The notes below the pieces were generated by a model. The model worked only from the letters and a program-made list of their open reading frames with translations, had not been told where the DNA came from and searched no databases. From the NCBI RefSeq assembly GCF_030814995.1, contig NZ_JAUSVX010000002.1, positions 372,001 through 436,000 of the forward strand: DNA of 64,000 bases, in the 5' to 3' direction. Source of the stretch: Labrys wisconsinensis. GTDB lineage: Bacteria; Pseudomonadota; Alphaproteobacteria; Rhizobiales; Labraceae. The translations under genes were made by a program, and so were the position numbers. This document shows, in pieces, positions 26,641 through 35,564 of this stretch (position 1 is its first letter; every line of letters starts with the position of its first letter).

Positions 26641-27587
26641 CCGCCGGGACTCGCGCTGGATCCGATGCCGGAGCGAGTCGAGCCCTGCCTGGCGCTGCCT
26701 GCGCCGAAGGTCCCAGCCGGTCCAGATTAGGCCTGTGACGTCGAGTTGGACAGTTATCGTCTGGCGCTGCATGTCGAGCCGGCCGGCGTCCGCATCCTGG
26801 CCCGCGGCGGACACGACTGGACCCATCGCTTTCCCACCATTGCAGAGGCGGCCCGATCGCTCGGGCCGGCGACGCTCATCCTCGACGGCGAGGCTGTGGC
26901 GCTCGACGACAAGGGCTGGTTCGATCTTGGCCTGCTCCAGCGCGCGCTCGGCAGGCCCGGCGGCGCGCGCCGCCGGCGAGGTGATCCTCTATGCCTTCGA
27001 CCTTCCCTATGTTGACGGCCACGACGTCCGCCGTTTGCCCCAGGCCGAGCGCCGGCACATCCTGGAGGAGTTGGTGCCGGCCGGCGTCACGGGCGCGATT
27101 CGCTTGTCCGAGGAGGTTGCTGCGGATGGTGAGGCGCTCCTGCGCACGGCCTGCGGGGCAGGGGCTCGCCGGCATCGTCGCCAGGCATCGAGATCGGCCC
27201 TATCGCAGCGGCCGGCACGACGACTGGGCAGCCGGAACGACAGCTTCGTCGTCGTCGGCTACGAGCCGTCGAGCGCTCAGCTCTGCGCGGTCGAGAGCCT
27301 GCTGCTCGCCGTCCGGCAAGGCCGCTCGCTTGTTCCCCGTCGGTATCGTCGCCATCGAGGCAGCTCAACTCTCGGCATGGGCCCTGCACCGGGCGCTGGA
27401 GCCGATCCGCAGCATAAGCCGGCGATCCGGATCGAGGGGCGGCATGTCGTCGCGGTGAAAGCCGCTCCGGGTCGCCGAGATCGAGCACCGCGGCTGGACC
27501 AGAGGCGGCACGCTGTGGCATCCCTGCTTCAAGGGGCTGCGGGAGGCGGCGGAGGCCACGAACGTGTTCGTGCTCGATGCCGACTGA
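26641..27587 (+). pseudogene. Decayed LigD-type ATP-dependent DNA ligase domain
   Basis: Pieces of a LigD ligase domain follow each other in order but in changing frames: MPERVEPCLALPAPKVPAGP from 26665, then an amber stop (26728-26730) where Trp is expected, ELDSYRLALHV where the catalytic Lys of EIKLDSYR is Glu, ATLILDGEAVALDDKG, then ILYAFDLPYVDGHDVRRL in another frame, GLAGIVARHRDRPYRSGRHDDW in a third, NDSFVVVGYEPS, and finally RGWTRGGTLWHPCFKGLREA ending at 27587. At least three frame changes, a nonsense codon and loss of the nucleophile show that it is dead. LigD works with Ku in end joining; no Ku gene or polymerase domain is present. Confidence 0.85.
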
Positions 27588-27949
27588 CGCTGTCGCCGTG
27601 AGATCGGGCCGTGGCCCGCGAGGCGTCTTGAAATAGCTGGCCCCTTGAGCTGAATGAAGGTGCGAACTTTGAGTCGCCGATTGCCGTCGAACGTTCGCCA
27701 GAGCTTCCAAAGTGACTGACCTACTACCGAAAGTTCATCCGGCGGCGATTGGAACCTCGGCGGATTGTGCGAGGTGTCGACCGCTGACAGATCCTTGGCA
27801 TCTTCATGTCGATGGCTCGCTCGCCCGCAACCTCGGCTTCCAACCGACCGTCAGGACTGTCTGTCAGGCCGTACAAGAAAAGATCGTGTGAAAGCACGCT
27901 GGCAATCCGTGGCGACTATTATAGCCGTCCATCGGCCATCCCGGAGGGA
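27588..27949. other. Intergenic stretch without recognisable gene
   Basis: About 360 bases between the ligase remnant and the tetR stop. Codon bias and similarity are absent on both strands. It probably consists of further degraded sequence from the accessory region. Confidence 0.5.
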
Positions 27950-28618
27950 TCAGCCGCCACCATCCCCAGGCCCGGCGGTCCGGACGTCCCATCCCGCCAT
28001 GGCGACATCCGCCACCGCCTCCAGGTCGGCGCGGCTTGCCCCGTCGCGGGCGAGGATCGACATGCCGTTCTGAACGGTCTGCACGAAGCGGGCGAGCGCG
28101 TGGAGGTCGGTCGAGGTCGGAATTTCGCCTTCCGCCACCGCCCGGTCGAGGCGGGTCGACAGCCGTTCGAAGGTGACGGCGCGCGCCGACCGGGCCAGCT
28201 CGCCCAAGTCCGCGTGACCTTCGCTGCCGACCGACGAGAGCGTCACCATGCAGCCGCGGGGGATATCCGCGACACAGCCGGTCAGCGCCGCGGCCGAATC
28301 CTCGAGGAAAGACCGGACGGCATCGCGCGCGGTTCCAGCCGCGTGAAACCCGGCCCAAACATATCCTTCGTTGGTCACGGCATAGTGGCGCAGCGCCTCA
28401 GCATAAAGTGCTTCCTTCGATTGGAAGGCGGCATAGAGGCTGGGCGCACCGATACCCATCGCGTGCGTCAAGTCGGCGATGGACGTCGCCTCGAAACCCT
28501 TGGCCCAGAACAGGCGGGTCGCTTGCTCCAGCGCAGCGGTCCGATCGAACGCGCGCGGCCGCCCGCGCGCAGGCGCGGTCGTCGCGACGGCATCGGAGCT
28601 CGGGCCAGAATTTTGCAT
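27950..28618 (-). CDS. TetR-family transcriptional regulator
   Basis: This 222-residue protein has the TetR HTH block AALEQATRLFWAKGFEATSIADLTHAMGIGAPSLYAAFQSKEALY near residues 29-75 and a C-terminal ligand-binding helical domain with CMVTLSSVG. It resembles the regulators usually found divergent from short-chain dehydrogenases. An ATG at 28618 is preferred; a TTG directly before it is possible. It very likely represses the SDR gene at 28700. Confidence 0.88.
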   Translation of the reverse strand: MQNSGPSSDAVATTAPARGRPRAFDRTAALEQATRLFWAKGFEATSIADLTHAMGIGAPSLYAAFQSKEALYAEALRHYAVTNEGYVWAGFHAAGTARDAVRSFLEDSAAALTGCVADIPRGCMVTLSSVGSEGHADLGELARSARAVTFERLSTRLDRAVAEGEIPTSTDLHALARFVQTVQNGMSILARDGASRADLEAVADVAMAGWDVRTAGPGDGGG

Positions 28619-28637
28619 CAACCGCTACATAAACCCA

Positions 28638-28686
28638 TTGACCCCTGGCGGCAATGACTCTAGCCTTTCTGTATCGATCACTAGAG
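28638..28686. promoter_or_regulatory. Divergent promoter with CTCTAG...CTAGAG repeat
   Basis: The 81-base space between tetR and the SDR gene holds TTGACC (28638-28643) followed after 17 bases by TAGCCT, a plausible promoter for the SDR gene. CTCTAG (28658-28663) and CTAGAG (28681-28686) form an inverted repeat with a 17-base spacer that overlaps it, a candidate TetR operator. Confidence 0.4.
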
Positions 28687-28699
28687 AAATGGTGTTACC

Positions 28700-29440
28700 A
28701 TGACGGACCTGGTTGGAAAGCGCGCGCTCGTGACGGGCGGGTCACGCGGCATTGGCGCGGCGATCGCGATCGCCCTCGCGGAAAAGGGCGCGGATGTAGC
28801 GCTCACCTATGAGAGATCCGCCGAACGTGCTGCCGAGGTCGTTCGGGCGATCGAGGGCAGGGGCCGCAAGGCCGTCGCCATTCGAGCAGACAGCGCCGAT
28901 CCGGCGGCGGTCAAGCGCTCCGTCAACGAAGCGGCCGAGGCGCTGGGCGGCCTCGACATCGTCGTCAACAATGCCGCGATCGCACTCTACGCCACGACGG
29001 CCGAGATCAGCGTCGAGACCATCGACGCGATGCTCGACGTCAACGTGCGTGGACCCGTGCTCGCGGCGCAGGCCGCCATTCCCTATCTTTCCGCGGGCGG
29101 GCGCATCGTCACGATCGGTTCCGCCGGTGCGGAGCGTATCGTCGGACATCCCGGCACGTTCTACTATATGACCAAATCCGCCTTGCACTCGTTCACGCGC
29201 GGACTCGCCCAAGAACTGGGACCACGCGATATCACGGTGAATCTGGTCCAGCCGGGCTCGACCGACACCGACATGAACCCCGCCAACGGTGAGTTCTCCG
29301 ACTTCCAGCGCAGCCTGAGCCCGCTTGGGCGGTACGGCGCGCCGGAGGACGTCGCCGCCGCCGTCGCCTTTCTGGCAAGCCCTTCGGCGCGGCATATCAC
29401 CGGCGCCATTCTGACGGTGGACGGGGGACAGACGACCTGA
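28700..29440 (+). CDS. SDR-family oxidoreductase (FabG-like)
   Basis: This 246-residue classical short-chain dehydrogenase has the cofactor motif TGGSRGIG (12-19), NNAAIALYAT, the catalytic Ser in IGSAGAERI and YYMTK with Tyr and Lys spaced by three residues, and the PG block VQPGSTDTDMNP. The ATG at 28700 is the only sensible start. Paired divergently with a TetR regulator, it is probably an inducible oxidoreductase for a ketone or alcohol; the substrate is unknown. Confidence 0.9.
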   Translation: MTDLVGKRALVTGGSRGIGAAIAIALAEKGADVALTYERSAERAAEVVRAIEGRGRKAVAIRADSADPAAVKRSVNEAAEALGGLDIVVNNAAIALYATTAEISVETIDAMLDVNVRGPVLAAQAAIPYLSAGGRIVTIGSAGAERIVGHPGTFYYMTKSALHSFTRGLAQELGPRDITVNLVQPGSTDTDMNPANGEFSDFQRSLSPLGRYGAPEDVAAAVAFLASPSARHITGAILTVDGGQTT

Positions 29441-29580
29441 AACGGGCATGGCCCTGTCCTGCGGAGACGGGCCGGTCTCCTCCGCTCCGCGACTGGGTCG
29501 TGAATCAAGTCACAGGTTCGTTCCGGCCATCCCTGCCGTAGTTTCGGCGGCTTCAGCGCGCCGTAGCGTATAAAAGACGG

Positions 29581-29656
29581 TGGCTCCCTGAGCAGGACTC
29601 GAACCTGCGACCATTCGATTAACAGTCGAACGCTCTACCAGCTGAGCTATCAGGGA
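29581..29656 (-). tRNA. tRNA-Asn (GTT)
   Basis: The minus strand reads TCCCTGATAGCTCAGCTGGT, then an anticodon arm with GTT in the loop, a GGTTCGAGTCC T-arm and the closing TCAGGGA, G, CCA. Acceptor stem pairing is complete and CCA is encoded. It gives 76 nucleotides. Confidence 0.97.
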
Positions 29657-29871
29657 ATGTGGCCGAAGCCTCAGCGAGGTCGCGGCTATAGCAACATCGC
29701 TCCGCGTTGCCAAGCGCCTTTCGCCGGCCGCGGCGAGAAACCGCGGAGCGCCTCCGGGCATCGTTAGCGCCGCCTTGCAGGCTTCGCGGAGAGGGCGTGA
29801 ACTTTCCACGACAGAGCCGCATTTCTCGTGCGGGAATGGCACGGGGCAGGCGAGGGAAGGGCTGGCGGGGG

Positions 29872-30123
29872 ATGCACAGGCCGAGGATCCGATTCGGCGA
29901 GCGGCATGTCCACCTGCCGCGGTCGCGGGCGCTGCGGCTGCTGGTCGGCGGGCTGTTCGTCGCCGGCGGCCTGCTCGGCTTCCTGCCGATTCTCGGCTTC
30001 TGGATGGTGCCGCTCGGGCTGCTGATTCTCTCGGTCGACGTGCCGGTGGTGCGGCGCTGGCGCCGGCGGGCGGCGGTGTGGTGGGCGCGGCGGCGACGCG
30101 CCCGGCAGGGCCTCAGGCCTTGA
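29872..30123 (+). CDS. Small membrane protein with Arg-rich C-terminus
   Basis: This protein of 83 residues carries [22 protein letters not shown] followed by two hydrophobic segments ([19 protein letters not shown] and [18 protein letters not shown]) and a strongly basic tail. Similar short proteins are common in Rhizobiales but have no known function. The ATG at 29872 follows GGCGGGG; an earlier in-frame ATG at 29836 is possible. Its last 11 bases overlap the convergent phaC end. Confidence 0.7.
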   Translation: MHRPRIRFGERHVHLPRSRALRLLVGGLFVAGGLLGFLPILGFWMVPLGLLILSVDVPVVRRWRRRAAVWWARRRRARQGLRP

Positions 30124-31927
30124 TCTTCACATAGCTGCCGGGCGCCTCGCCCAGCGGCTTCCTCCGGCCGCCGGGCTTGCGCTTCGCCGCCGCGATGCGC
30201 TCGGGCGCCTGCGCGGTCAGCCAGGCGAGCCAGTCCGGCCACCAGGAGCCGGGATGCTCCTGTGCGCCGGCGAGCCAGTCCTCGTAGGCGCCCTCGGGCG
30301 GGCCGCCGAGCCAGTACTGGTACTTGCCCTTGGCCGGTGGGTTGATCACCCCGGCGATGTGGCCCGAGCCGGTCAGGACATAGCGCACCGGGCCGCCGAA
30401 GGCGGCGGAGCCGACGAAAACCGACTTGGGCGGGGCGATATGGTCCTCGCGCGTCGCCAGGTTGTAGATCGGGATCGTCACCTTCTTCAGGTCCACGGGC
30501 GCGCCGTCGATCTCCATGCGGCCCCGGCTGAGGCGGTTCTCCAGGTAGCAGTAGCGGAGATAGAAGGAGTGGTTCGCCTCGGGCATGCGGGTGGAATCGG
30601 AATTCCAGTAGAGCAGGTCGAAGGGGAAGGGCTGCTTGCCGCGCACATAATTGTTGACCACGTAGGGCCAGATCAGGTCCTGGCTGCGCAGCATGTTGAA
30701 GGCGGCGGCCATCTTCGAGCCGGCGAGATAGCCGTGCTCGGCCATCTTGCGCTCCACCGCCTGGATCTGCTCCTCGTCGACGAACACCTTCAGGTCGCCG
30801 GCATGGGTGAAGTCGACCTGGGTGGCGAACAGCGTCGCCGAGGCGATGCGCCGGTCGCCTTGCGCCGCCATCCAGCCCAGCGTCACCGAGAGCAGGGTGC
30901 CGCCGACGCAATAGCCGATGGCGCTGACGTCGGTCTCGCCGGTGATCTTGCGGATCTCGTCCAGGGCCGCGAGCGGGCCCTCGCGCATATATTCGGCAAA
31001 GCCCTTGCGGCGCTGCTCCGGGCCGGGATTGACCCAGGAGATGACGAAGACGGTGAGCCCCTGCTCGACGCACCAGCGGATGAAGCTCTTCTCCGGGTTG
31101 AGATCGAGGATGTAGAACTTGTTGATCCAGGGCGGGCAGATCAGCAGCGGGCGCTGGTAGACCGTCTCGGTGGCCGGCGCGTATTGCAGGAGCTCCATGG
31201 TCTGGTTGCGGAACACAACCTTGCCCGGGGTGAGCGCCAGGTTGACGCCGACCTCGAACTTGGAGGCGTCGGACTGGCGCAGCTTGAGGTCGCCCTGGCC
31301 GGCGGCGATGTCCTCGGCCAGCATGTGCAGCCCGCGCACCAGGTTCTCGCCGTTCTCGGCCAGGGTCTGCCGGATCAGCTCCGGGTTGGTGGCGATGAAG
31401 TTGGAGGGCGAGAGCGCGGCCGAGAGCTGGCGGACATAGAAGTCCGCCTTGTGCTTCATGTGCGGCTCCAGGCCCTCGGCGTCCTTCACCAGCTTGTCGG
31501 CCCAGCGCGTGGTGATGAGATAGGCCTGCTTGATCACGTCGAAGAACTGGTTCTCGCTCCATTCCGGCGCCTTGAAGCGCGGGTCGCGCGGGTCCGGCGC
31601 GGCCGCGGGCGCGGCCGGCTCGCCGGCCATGCGCTTGAGCGAGGAGGCCCACAGCTCCATGAAGCCGGAGGCGAGGCGCGACTGCGCCTCCACGGCGCGC
31701 TGCGGGTCCTTCATCCAGTATTCGGCGAGATGGCCGAAGGTCTTGACCGCGTCGGCGATCTCGTCGGTAAGGCCGGTCTTCACCCGCCCGTCCTCGCGCG
31801 GGCGCAGATAGGCCGCCATCGCCTTGCCGCCCTCCTCGATGGCGCGGGCGATGTTGCGCGAGAGCGCTTCGATATCGCCGCCGGCGAAGGTGAAGGGGTC
31901 CTCGGGCGGTTTCCTGTCCTTGTCCAT
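30113..31927 (-). CDS. phaC: Class I poly(3-hydroxyalkanoate) synthase
   Basis: PhaC polymerises (R)-3-hydroxyacyl-CoA into storage polyester on granule surfaces. The 604-residue length fits class I. The lipase-like box GYCVGG has the nucleophile Cys near 340; the Asp lies in REDHIAPP and the His in [30 protein letters not shown] and VISWVNPG are family hallmarks. I place the start at the ATG at 31927, with AAGG upstream; a GTG at 31975 would add 16 residues. Other PHA genes (phaA, phaB, phasin) are not in the window. Confidence 0.96.
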   Translation of the reverse strand: MDKDRKPPEDPFTFAGGDIEALSRNIARAIEEGGKAMAAYLRPREDGRVKTGLTDEIADAVKTFGHLAEYWMKDPQRAVEAQSRLASGFMELWASSLKRMAGEPAAPAAAPDPRDPRFKAPEWSENQFFDVIKQAYLITTRWADKLVKDAEGLEPHMKHKADFYVRQLSAALSPSNFIATNPELIRQTLAENGENLVRGLHMLAEDIAAGQGDLKLRQSDASKFEVGVNLALTPGKVVFRNQTMELLQYAPATETVYQRPLLICPPWINKFYILDLNPEKSFIRWCVEQGLTVFVISWVNPGPEQRRKGFAEYMREGPLAALDEIRKITGETDVSAIGYCVGGTLLSVTLGWMAAQGDRRIASATLFATQVDFTHAGDLKVFVDEEQIQAVERKMAEHGYLAGSKMAAAFNMLRSQDLIWPYVVNNYVRGKQPFPFDLLYWNSDSTRMPEANHSFYLRYCYLENRLSRGRMEIDGAPVDLKKVTIPIYNLATREDHIAPPKSVFVGSAAFGGPVRYVLTGSGHIAGVINPPAKGKYQYWLGGPPEGAYEDWLAGAQEHPGSWWPDWLAWLTAQAPERIAAAKRKPGGRRKPLGEAPGSYVKIKA

Positions 31928-32043
31928 GCGGCCTTGGGCTTGACGCGTCGCGTTCTGGGGATCGATCCGGCTCACGGCTTTAAACCACTGTCGGCGGGCA
32001 TCCGCCAGTCGTATAAGCGCTGCGTCATTACAGCGAGGCGACG

Positions 32044-32397
32044 ATGCCGGGCAGAGCCTTCCCGACCCTTCCGATCCTGCTGGCCGCCCTGGCGCTGGCC
32101 GGCTGCGAGACCACGGGCGGGCCCGACGAGACCATGTTCGGCCTGCGGCATGGGCCGCTGCCGTCGCCGCAGCCCTTCGTGGTGGACTCGCGGGGGGCCG
32201 TGCCGCCGGACTATCCCTCCGTCGGCGCCATCCCGCCGGCGCGCCAGGACAAGGTGCTGAGCGTGCCCGAGCGCAAGGCGCTGGAGGACGACCTCAAGAA
32301 CCACCAGGACAAGTCCGCCATCGCGCGGGACGCGGCCAGCACGCCGAAGCAGTGGAAGAAGAAGAAACCGAAGCCGGAGCAGACGCCGCAGACGTGA
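32044..32397 (+). CDS. Small putative lipoprotein
   Basis: This 117-residue protein starts with a lipoprotein signal peptide: [13 protein letters not shown] with the acylation Cys at 21. The mature part is Pro-rich ([20 protein letters not shown]) and ends in a Lys/Pro-rich tail ([12 protein letters not shown]). No function is known. It is divergent from phaC across 116 bases. Confidence 0.75.
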   Translation: MPGRAFPTLPILLAALALAGCETTGGPDETMFGLRHGPLPSPQPFVVDSRGAVPPDYPSVGAIPPARQDKVLSVPERKALEDDLKNHQDKSAIARDAASTPKQWKKKKPKPEQTPQT

Positions 32398-32442
32398 GGG
32401 GGCGGGAGCGCCCGTTGCAGGCTGTCCGCCGCGTTCTCTACG

Positions 32443-32480
32443 CCCCCCACTCCTTGCCCTCTACCGCAAGGGGGAGGGGA
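32443..32480. repeat. Degenerate hairpin repeat
   Basis: CCCCACTCCTTGCCCTCTAC and the following CGCAAGGGGGAGGGG form an imperfect stem-loop, a looser member of the type seen at 13991 and 20557. It lies between the lipoprotein and aminotransferase genes. Confidence 0.35.
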
Positions 32481-32615
32481 ATAGTTGCCGCCGCGCCTTG
32501 ACCGCGTCGCCTGCTGCAAAAGCGCGGCGATTTGCCATCGCGGCGGCTTCGTTTGGTCACGAATAGTGCTACAAGGGCTGCCCTCATCGTGAGGCCTCCA
32601 ACCGGAACCCGAGCC

Positions 32616-33833
32616 ATGTCCGACTTCTATTCCACCCGCCGTCTGCCGCCCTACGTCTTCGAGCAGGTGAACCGGGTGAAGGCAGCGGCACGGGCGCAGG
32701 GCGACGACATCATCGACCTCGGCATGGGCAATCCGGACCTGCCGACGCCGAAGTTCATCATCGACAAGCTGATCGAGACGGCCCAGAAGCCGCGCACCAA
32801 CCGCTATTCCGCCTCCAAGGGCATTCCCGGCCTGCGCCGGGCCCAGGCCAACTATTATGCCCGCCGCTTCGGCGTGAAGCTGAACCCGGACACCCAGGTG
32901 GTGGCGACGCTCGGCTCCAAGGAGGGCTTCGCCAACATGGCGACCGCCATCACCGCGCCGGGCGACGTGGTGCTGTGCCCGAACCCGTCCTATCCCATCC
33001 ACGCCTTCGGCTTCCTGATGGCGGGCGGCGTCATCCGCTCGGTGCCGGCCGAGCCGAACGCCGACTTCTTCCGCTGGACCGAGCGCGCCATGAAGCACTC
33101 GATCCCCAAGCCTATCGCCGTGGTGGTGTCCTATCCCGCCAACCCGACGGCGCTGGTGGCCAGCCTCGATTTCTACAAGGACCTCGTCGCCTTCGCGAAA
33201 GCCAACGAGATCTTCATCCTCTCCGACCTTGCCTATTCCGAGATCTATTTCGACGGCGTGCCGACGCCCTCGGTGCTGCAGGTGCCCGGCGCCATGGACG
33301 TGACGGTGGAGTTCACCACGCTGTCCAAGACCTTCTCCATGGCCGGCTGGCGCATGGGCTTCGCCGTCGGCAACGAGCGCCTCTGCGCGGCCCTGGCGCG
33401 GGTCAAGTCCTATCTCGACTACGGCGCCTTCACGCCGATCCAGGTGGCGGCGGCCGCGGCGCTGAACGGGCCGGAAGACTGCATCGTCGAGATGCGCGAG
33501 ACCTATCGCAAGCGCCGCGACACGCTGGTGGAAAGCTTCGGCAAGGCCGGCTGGAAGGTGCCGGCGCCGGCGGCCTCGATGTTCGCCTGGGCGCCGATCC
33601 CGGAGAAGTTCCAGCCGCTCGGCTCGGTGGAGTTCTCCAAGCTGCTGGTCGAGAAGGCCTCCGTCGCCGTCGCGCCCGGCGTCGGCTTCGGCGAGCACGG
33701 CGACGGCTATGTCCGCATCGCCTTCGTCGAGAACGAGCAACGCATCCGCCAGGCCGCCCGCAACATCCGCAAGTTCTTCGACAGCGCCGACCAGACCCTG
33801 CACAACGTCGTGCCGCTGCAGAAGTCGGCGTGA
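32616..33833 (+). CDS. Class I/II aminotransferase (LL-DAP aminotransferase/AlaC-like)
   Basis: This 405-residue PLP enzyme of fold type I has IIDLGMGNPDLPTP, SYPANPTALVA (the Asn-Pro block), SDLAYSEIYFDG (the Asp-Tyr pair), TTLSKTFSMAGWRMGFAVGN with the Schiff-base Lys, and YVRIAFVENEQRIRQA with the carboxylate-binding Arg. In many alphaproteobacteria this gene precedes hom and is annotated as LL-diaminopimelate aminotransferase, though alanine or branched-chain keto acid transamination (AlaC type) is equally compatible. The ATG at 32616 (MSDFYSTRR) is the family start. Confidence 0.88.
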   Translation: MSDFYSTRRLPPYVFEQVNRVKAAARAQGDDIIDLGMGNPDLPTPKFIIDKLIETAQKPRTNRYSASKGIPGLRRAQANYYARRFGVKLNPDTQVVATLGSKEGFANMATAITAPGDVVLCPNPSYPIHAFGFLMAGGVIRSVPAEPNADFFRWTERAMKHSIPKPIAVVVSYPANPTALVASLDFYKDLVAFAKANEIFILSDLAYSEIYFDGVPTPSVLQVPGAMDVTVEFTTLSKTFSMAGWRMGFAVGNERLCAALARVKSYLDYGAFTPIQVAAAAALNGPEDCIVEMRETYRKRRDTLVESFGKAGWKVPAPAASMFAWAPIPEKFQPLGSVEFSKLLVEKASVAVAPGVGFGEHGDGYVRIAFVENEQRIRQAARNIRKFFDSADQTLHNVVPLQKSA

Positions 33834-34219
33834 GGGTTGGGTTGTGACAGCACGAAGCGCGGGGCCGTCGACTGGGGCCGGTGGTCTGCGCCAAGACAGT
33901 CGCCCGTGGTGTTCGCTACGAAATCGAACGATTTCGTCGGGATGGCCGGGTCAAGCCCGGCCATGACGCTGCGGGTGGTGCGGCCGTCTCAGCCCTTGCC
34001 GCCAGGGTTCCGTCATGGCCGGGCTTGACCCGGCCATCCACGCGCGCAGGAAGGGTAGAACGGAGCACCGCCTCATCCGATGGCTTGGGTAGGGCATTTG
34101 CGTTCCATCCGGCGTCTGCCCACCCATTCCCCGCTTCCGCATGCCGCGGTTGCGCGTGCGGCGCTTGATCCTGCGCCCTCGCCGTTGCACAACGGCGCTC
34201 ACTCCCAATCGGAACTCCC
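33834..34219. other. 386-base intergenic region filled with repeats
   Basis: This gap between the aminotransferase and hom holds a perfect small hairpin CGAAATCG-AA-CGATTTCG (33919-33936) and the long inverted repeat described separately. I see no gene, leader peptide or riboswitch. Confidence 0.6.
33940..34039. repeat. REP/BIME-like inverted repeat
   Basis: Two arms of about 29 bases, 33940-33968 and 34011-34039, are near-perfect inverted copies; each contains the palindrome ATGGCCGGGTCAAGCCCGGC or its complement. This repeat type (GGCCGGGCTTGACCCGGCC) is widespread between genes in Rhizobiales genomes. No coding capacity. Confidence 0.8.
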
Positions 34220-35542
34220 ATGCAGGCTCCCCTCAAAATCGGCGTCGCGGGTCTCGGCACGGTCGGCGCCTCCGTGGTGCGGCTGATCGACCGGCGCGCC
34301 AATGCTCTCTCCGCCGCCTGCGGCCGGGCGATCACCGTCCAGGCCGTCTCCGCCCGCTCGCGCGGCCGCGACCGCGGCCTGCCCCTGGAGCGCCTGCGCT
34401 GGTTCGACGATCCGGTGGCGCTGGCGCGCGACCCCGGCATCGACGTCTTCGTCGAGCTGATCGGCGGCGAGGAGGGGCCGGCGCGCGAGGCGGTCACGGC
34501 GGCGCTCGATGCCGGCAAGCCGGTGGTCACCGCCAACAAGGCCCTGCTCGCCCGCCACGGCGTCGACCTCGCCCGCCGTGCCGAGAAGGCCGGCGTCGCC
34601 CTGAATTTCGAGGCCGCGGTCGCCGGCGGCGTGCCGATCGTCAAGACGCTGCGCGAGGGCCTGCTCGGCAACACGATCGAGCGCGTCTACGGCATCCTCA
34701 ACGGCACCTGCAACTATATCCTCAGCCGCATGGAGGCGGAGGGCCTGAGCTTCGAGGCATGCCTGAAGGACGCCCAGCGCCTGGGCTACGCCGAAGCGGA
34801 TCCGACCTTCGACGTCGGTGGCTTCGACACCGCCCACAAGCTCGCCATCCTCACCAGCCTCGCCTTCGGCACCGAGATCGACGCCGAGGCGATCCATGTG
34901 GAAGGCATCACCCAGATCACCCCGGCCGACCTCGCCGCGGCGGACGAGCTCGGCTACCGCATCAAGCTGCTCGGCGTCGCCACGCGCACCGAGGCAGGCG
35001 TGGAGCAGCGCGTCCACCCGACCATGGTGCCGAAATCGGCGCCGATCGCTCAGGTCAACGGCGTCACCAATGCCGTGGCCATCGACGCCGACGCGGTGCA
35101 GGAGCTGACGCTGGTCGGCCCGGGCGCCGGCGGCGAGGCGACCGCCTCGGCCGTGGTCGGCGACATCACCGACATCGCCCGCGGCTTCCGCCCGGCGCCC
35201 TTCGGCGTGCCTGCCGCCGAGCTGGCCAAGCCGGCGCGCGCGCCGATGCAGGCCCACAAGGGCGGCTATTACGTGCGCCTCTCCGTGGTCGACCGGCCCG
35301 GCGCGGCCGCGGCCATCGCCACGCGCATGGCCGAGCGCGCGATCTCGCTGGAATCGATCGTGCAGCGCCGCAAGGGCCGCGTCCACGGCGGCGACGACCC
35401 GGCCAAGGTGGCGGGCTCGGTGCCGGTGATCCTGATCACCTACGCCACCACCGAGGCGGCCATCCGTGCGGCGCTCGAGGCGATGATGAGCGACGGCTAC
35501 ATCGCCGAGACGCCGCAGACCATTCGCATCGAGCGCGAATAG
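34220..35542 (+). CDS. hom: Homoserine dehydrogenase
   Basis: Hom reduces aspartate 4-semialdehyde to homoserine for threonine and methionine synthesis. The 440-residue protein has the NAD(P) motif GVAGLGTVGASVVRLI (8-23), NKALLARHGVDLA, the catalytic region GILNGTCNYILSRM and EADPTFDVGGFDTAHKLAIL, and a C-terminal ACT domain (VVDRPGAAAAIATRMAERAI) for threonine feedback. It is followed after 22 bases by glpX, as in most Rhizobiales. Confidence 0.97.
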   Translation: MQAPLKIGVAGLGTVGASVVRLIDRRANALSAACGRAITVQAVSARSRGRDRGLPLERLRWFDDPVALARDPGIDVFVELIGGEEGPAREAVTAALDAGKPVVTANKALLARHGVDLARRAEKAGVALNFEAAVAGGVPIVKTLREGLLGNTIERVYGILNGTCNYILSRMEAEGLSFEACLKDAQRLGYAEADPTFDVGGFDTAHKLAILTSLAFGTEIDAEAIHVEGITQITPADLAAADELGYRIKLLGVATRTEAGVEQRVHPTMVPKSAPIAQVNGVTNAVAIDADAVQELTLVGPGAGGEATASAVVGDITDIARGFRPAPFGVPAAELAKPARAPMQAHKGGYYVRLSVVDRPGAAAAIATRMAERAISLESIVQRRKGRVHGGDDPAKVAGSVPVILITYATTEAAIRAALEAMMSDGYIAETPQTIRIERE

Positions 35543-35564
35543 ACCGTTTGCAGAGGGGAGGCCC

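Noticed and set aside
27087-27710. A minus-strand frame over the ligase remnant
   Set aside because: No similarity or codon bias; the plus strand fragments match LigD in order.
29581-29656. tRNA-Asn as attachment site for an integrated island
   Set aside because: No integrase gene and no direct repeat of the tRNA 3' end were found near the NACHT region, which ends about 1 kb or more away.
33919-33936. CGAAATCG-AA-CGATTTCG hairpin as terminator of the aminotransferase gene
   Set aside because: No T-tract follows on either strand and it lies about 85 bases past the stop, inside a repeat-rich region.
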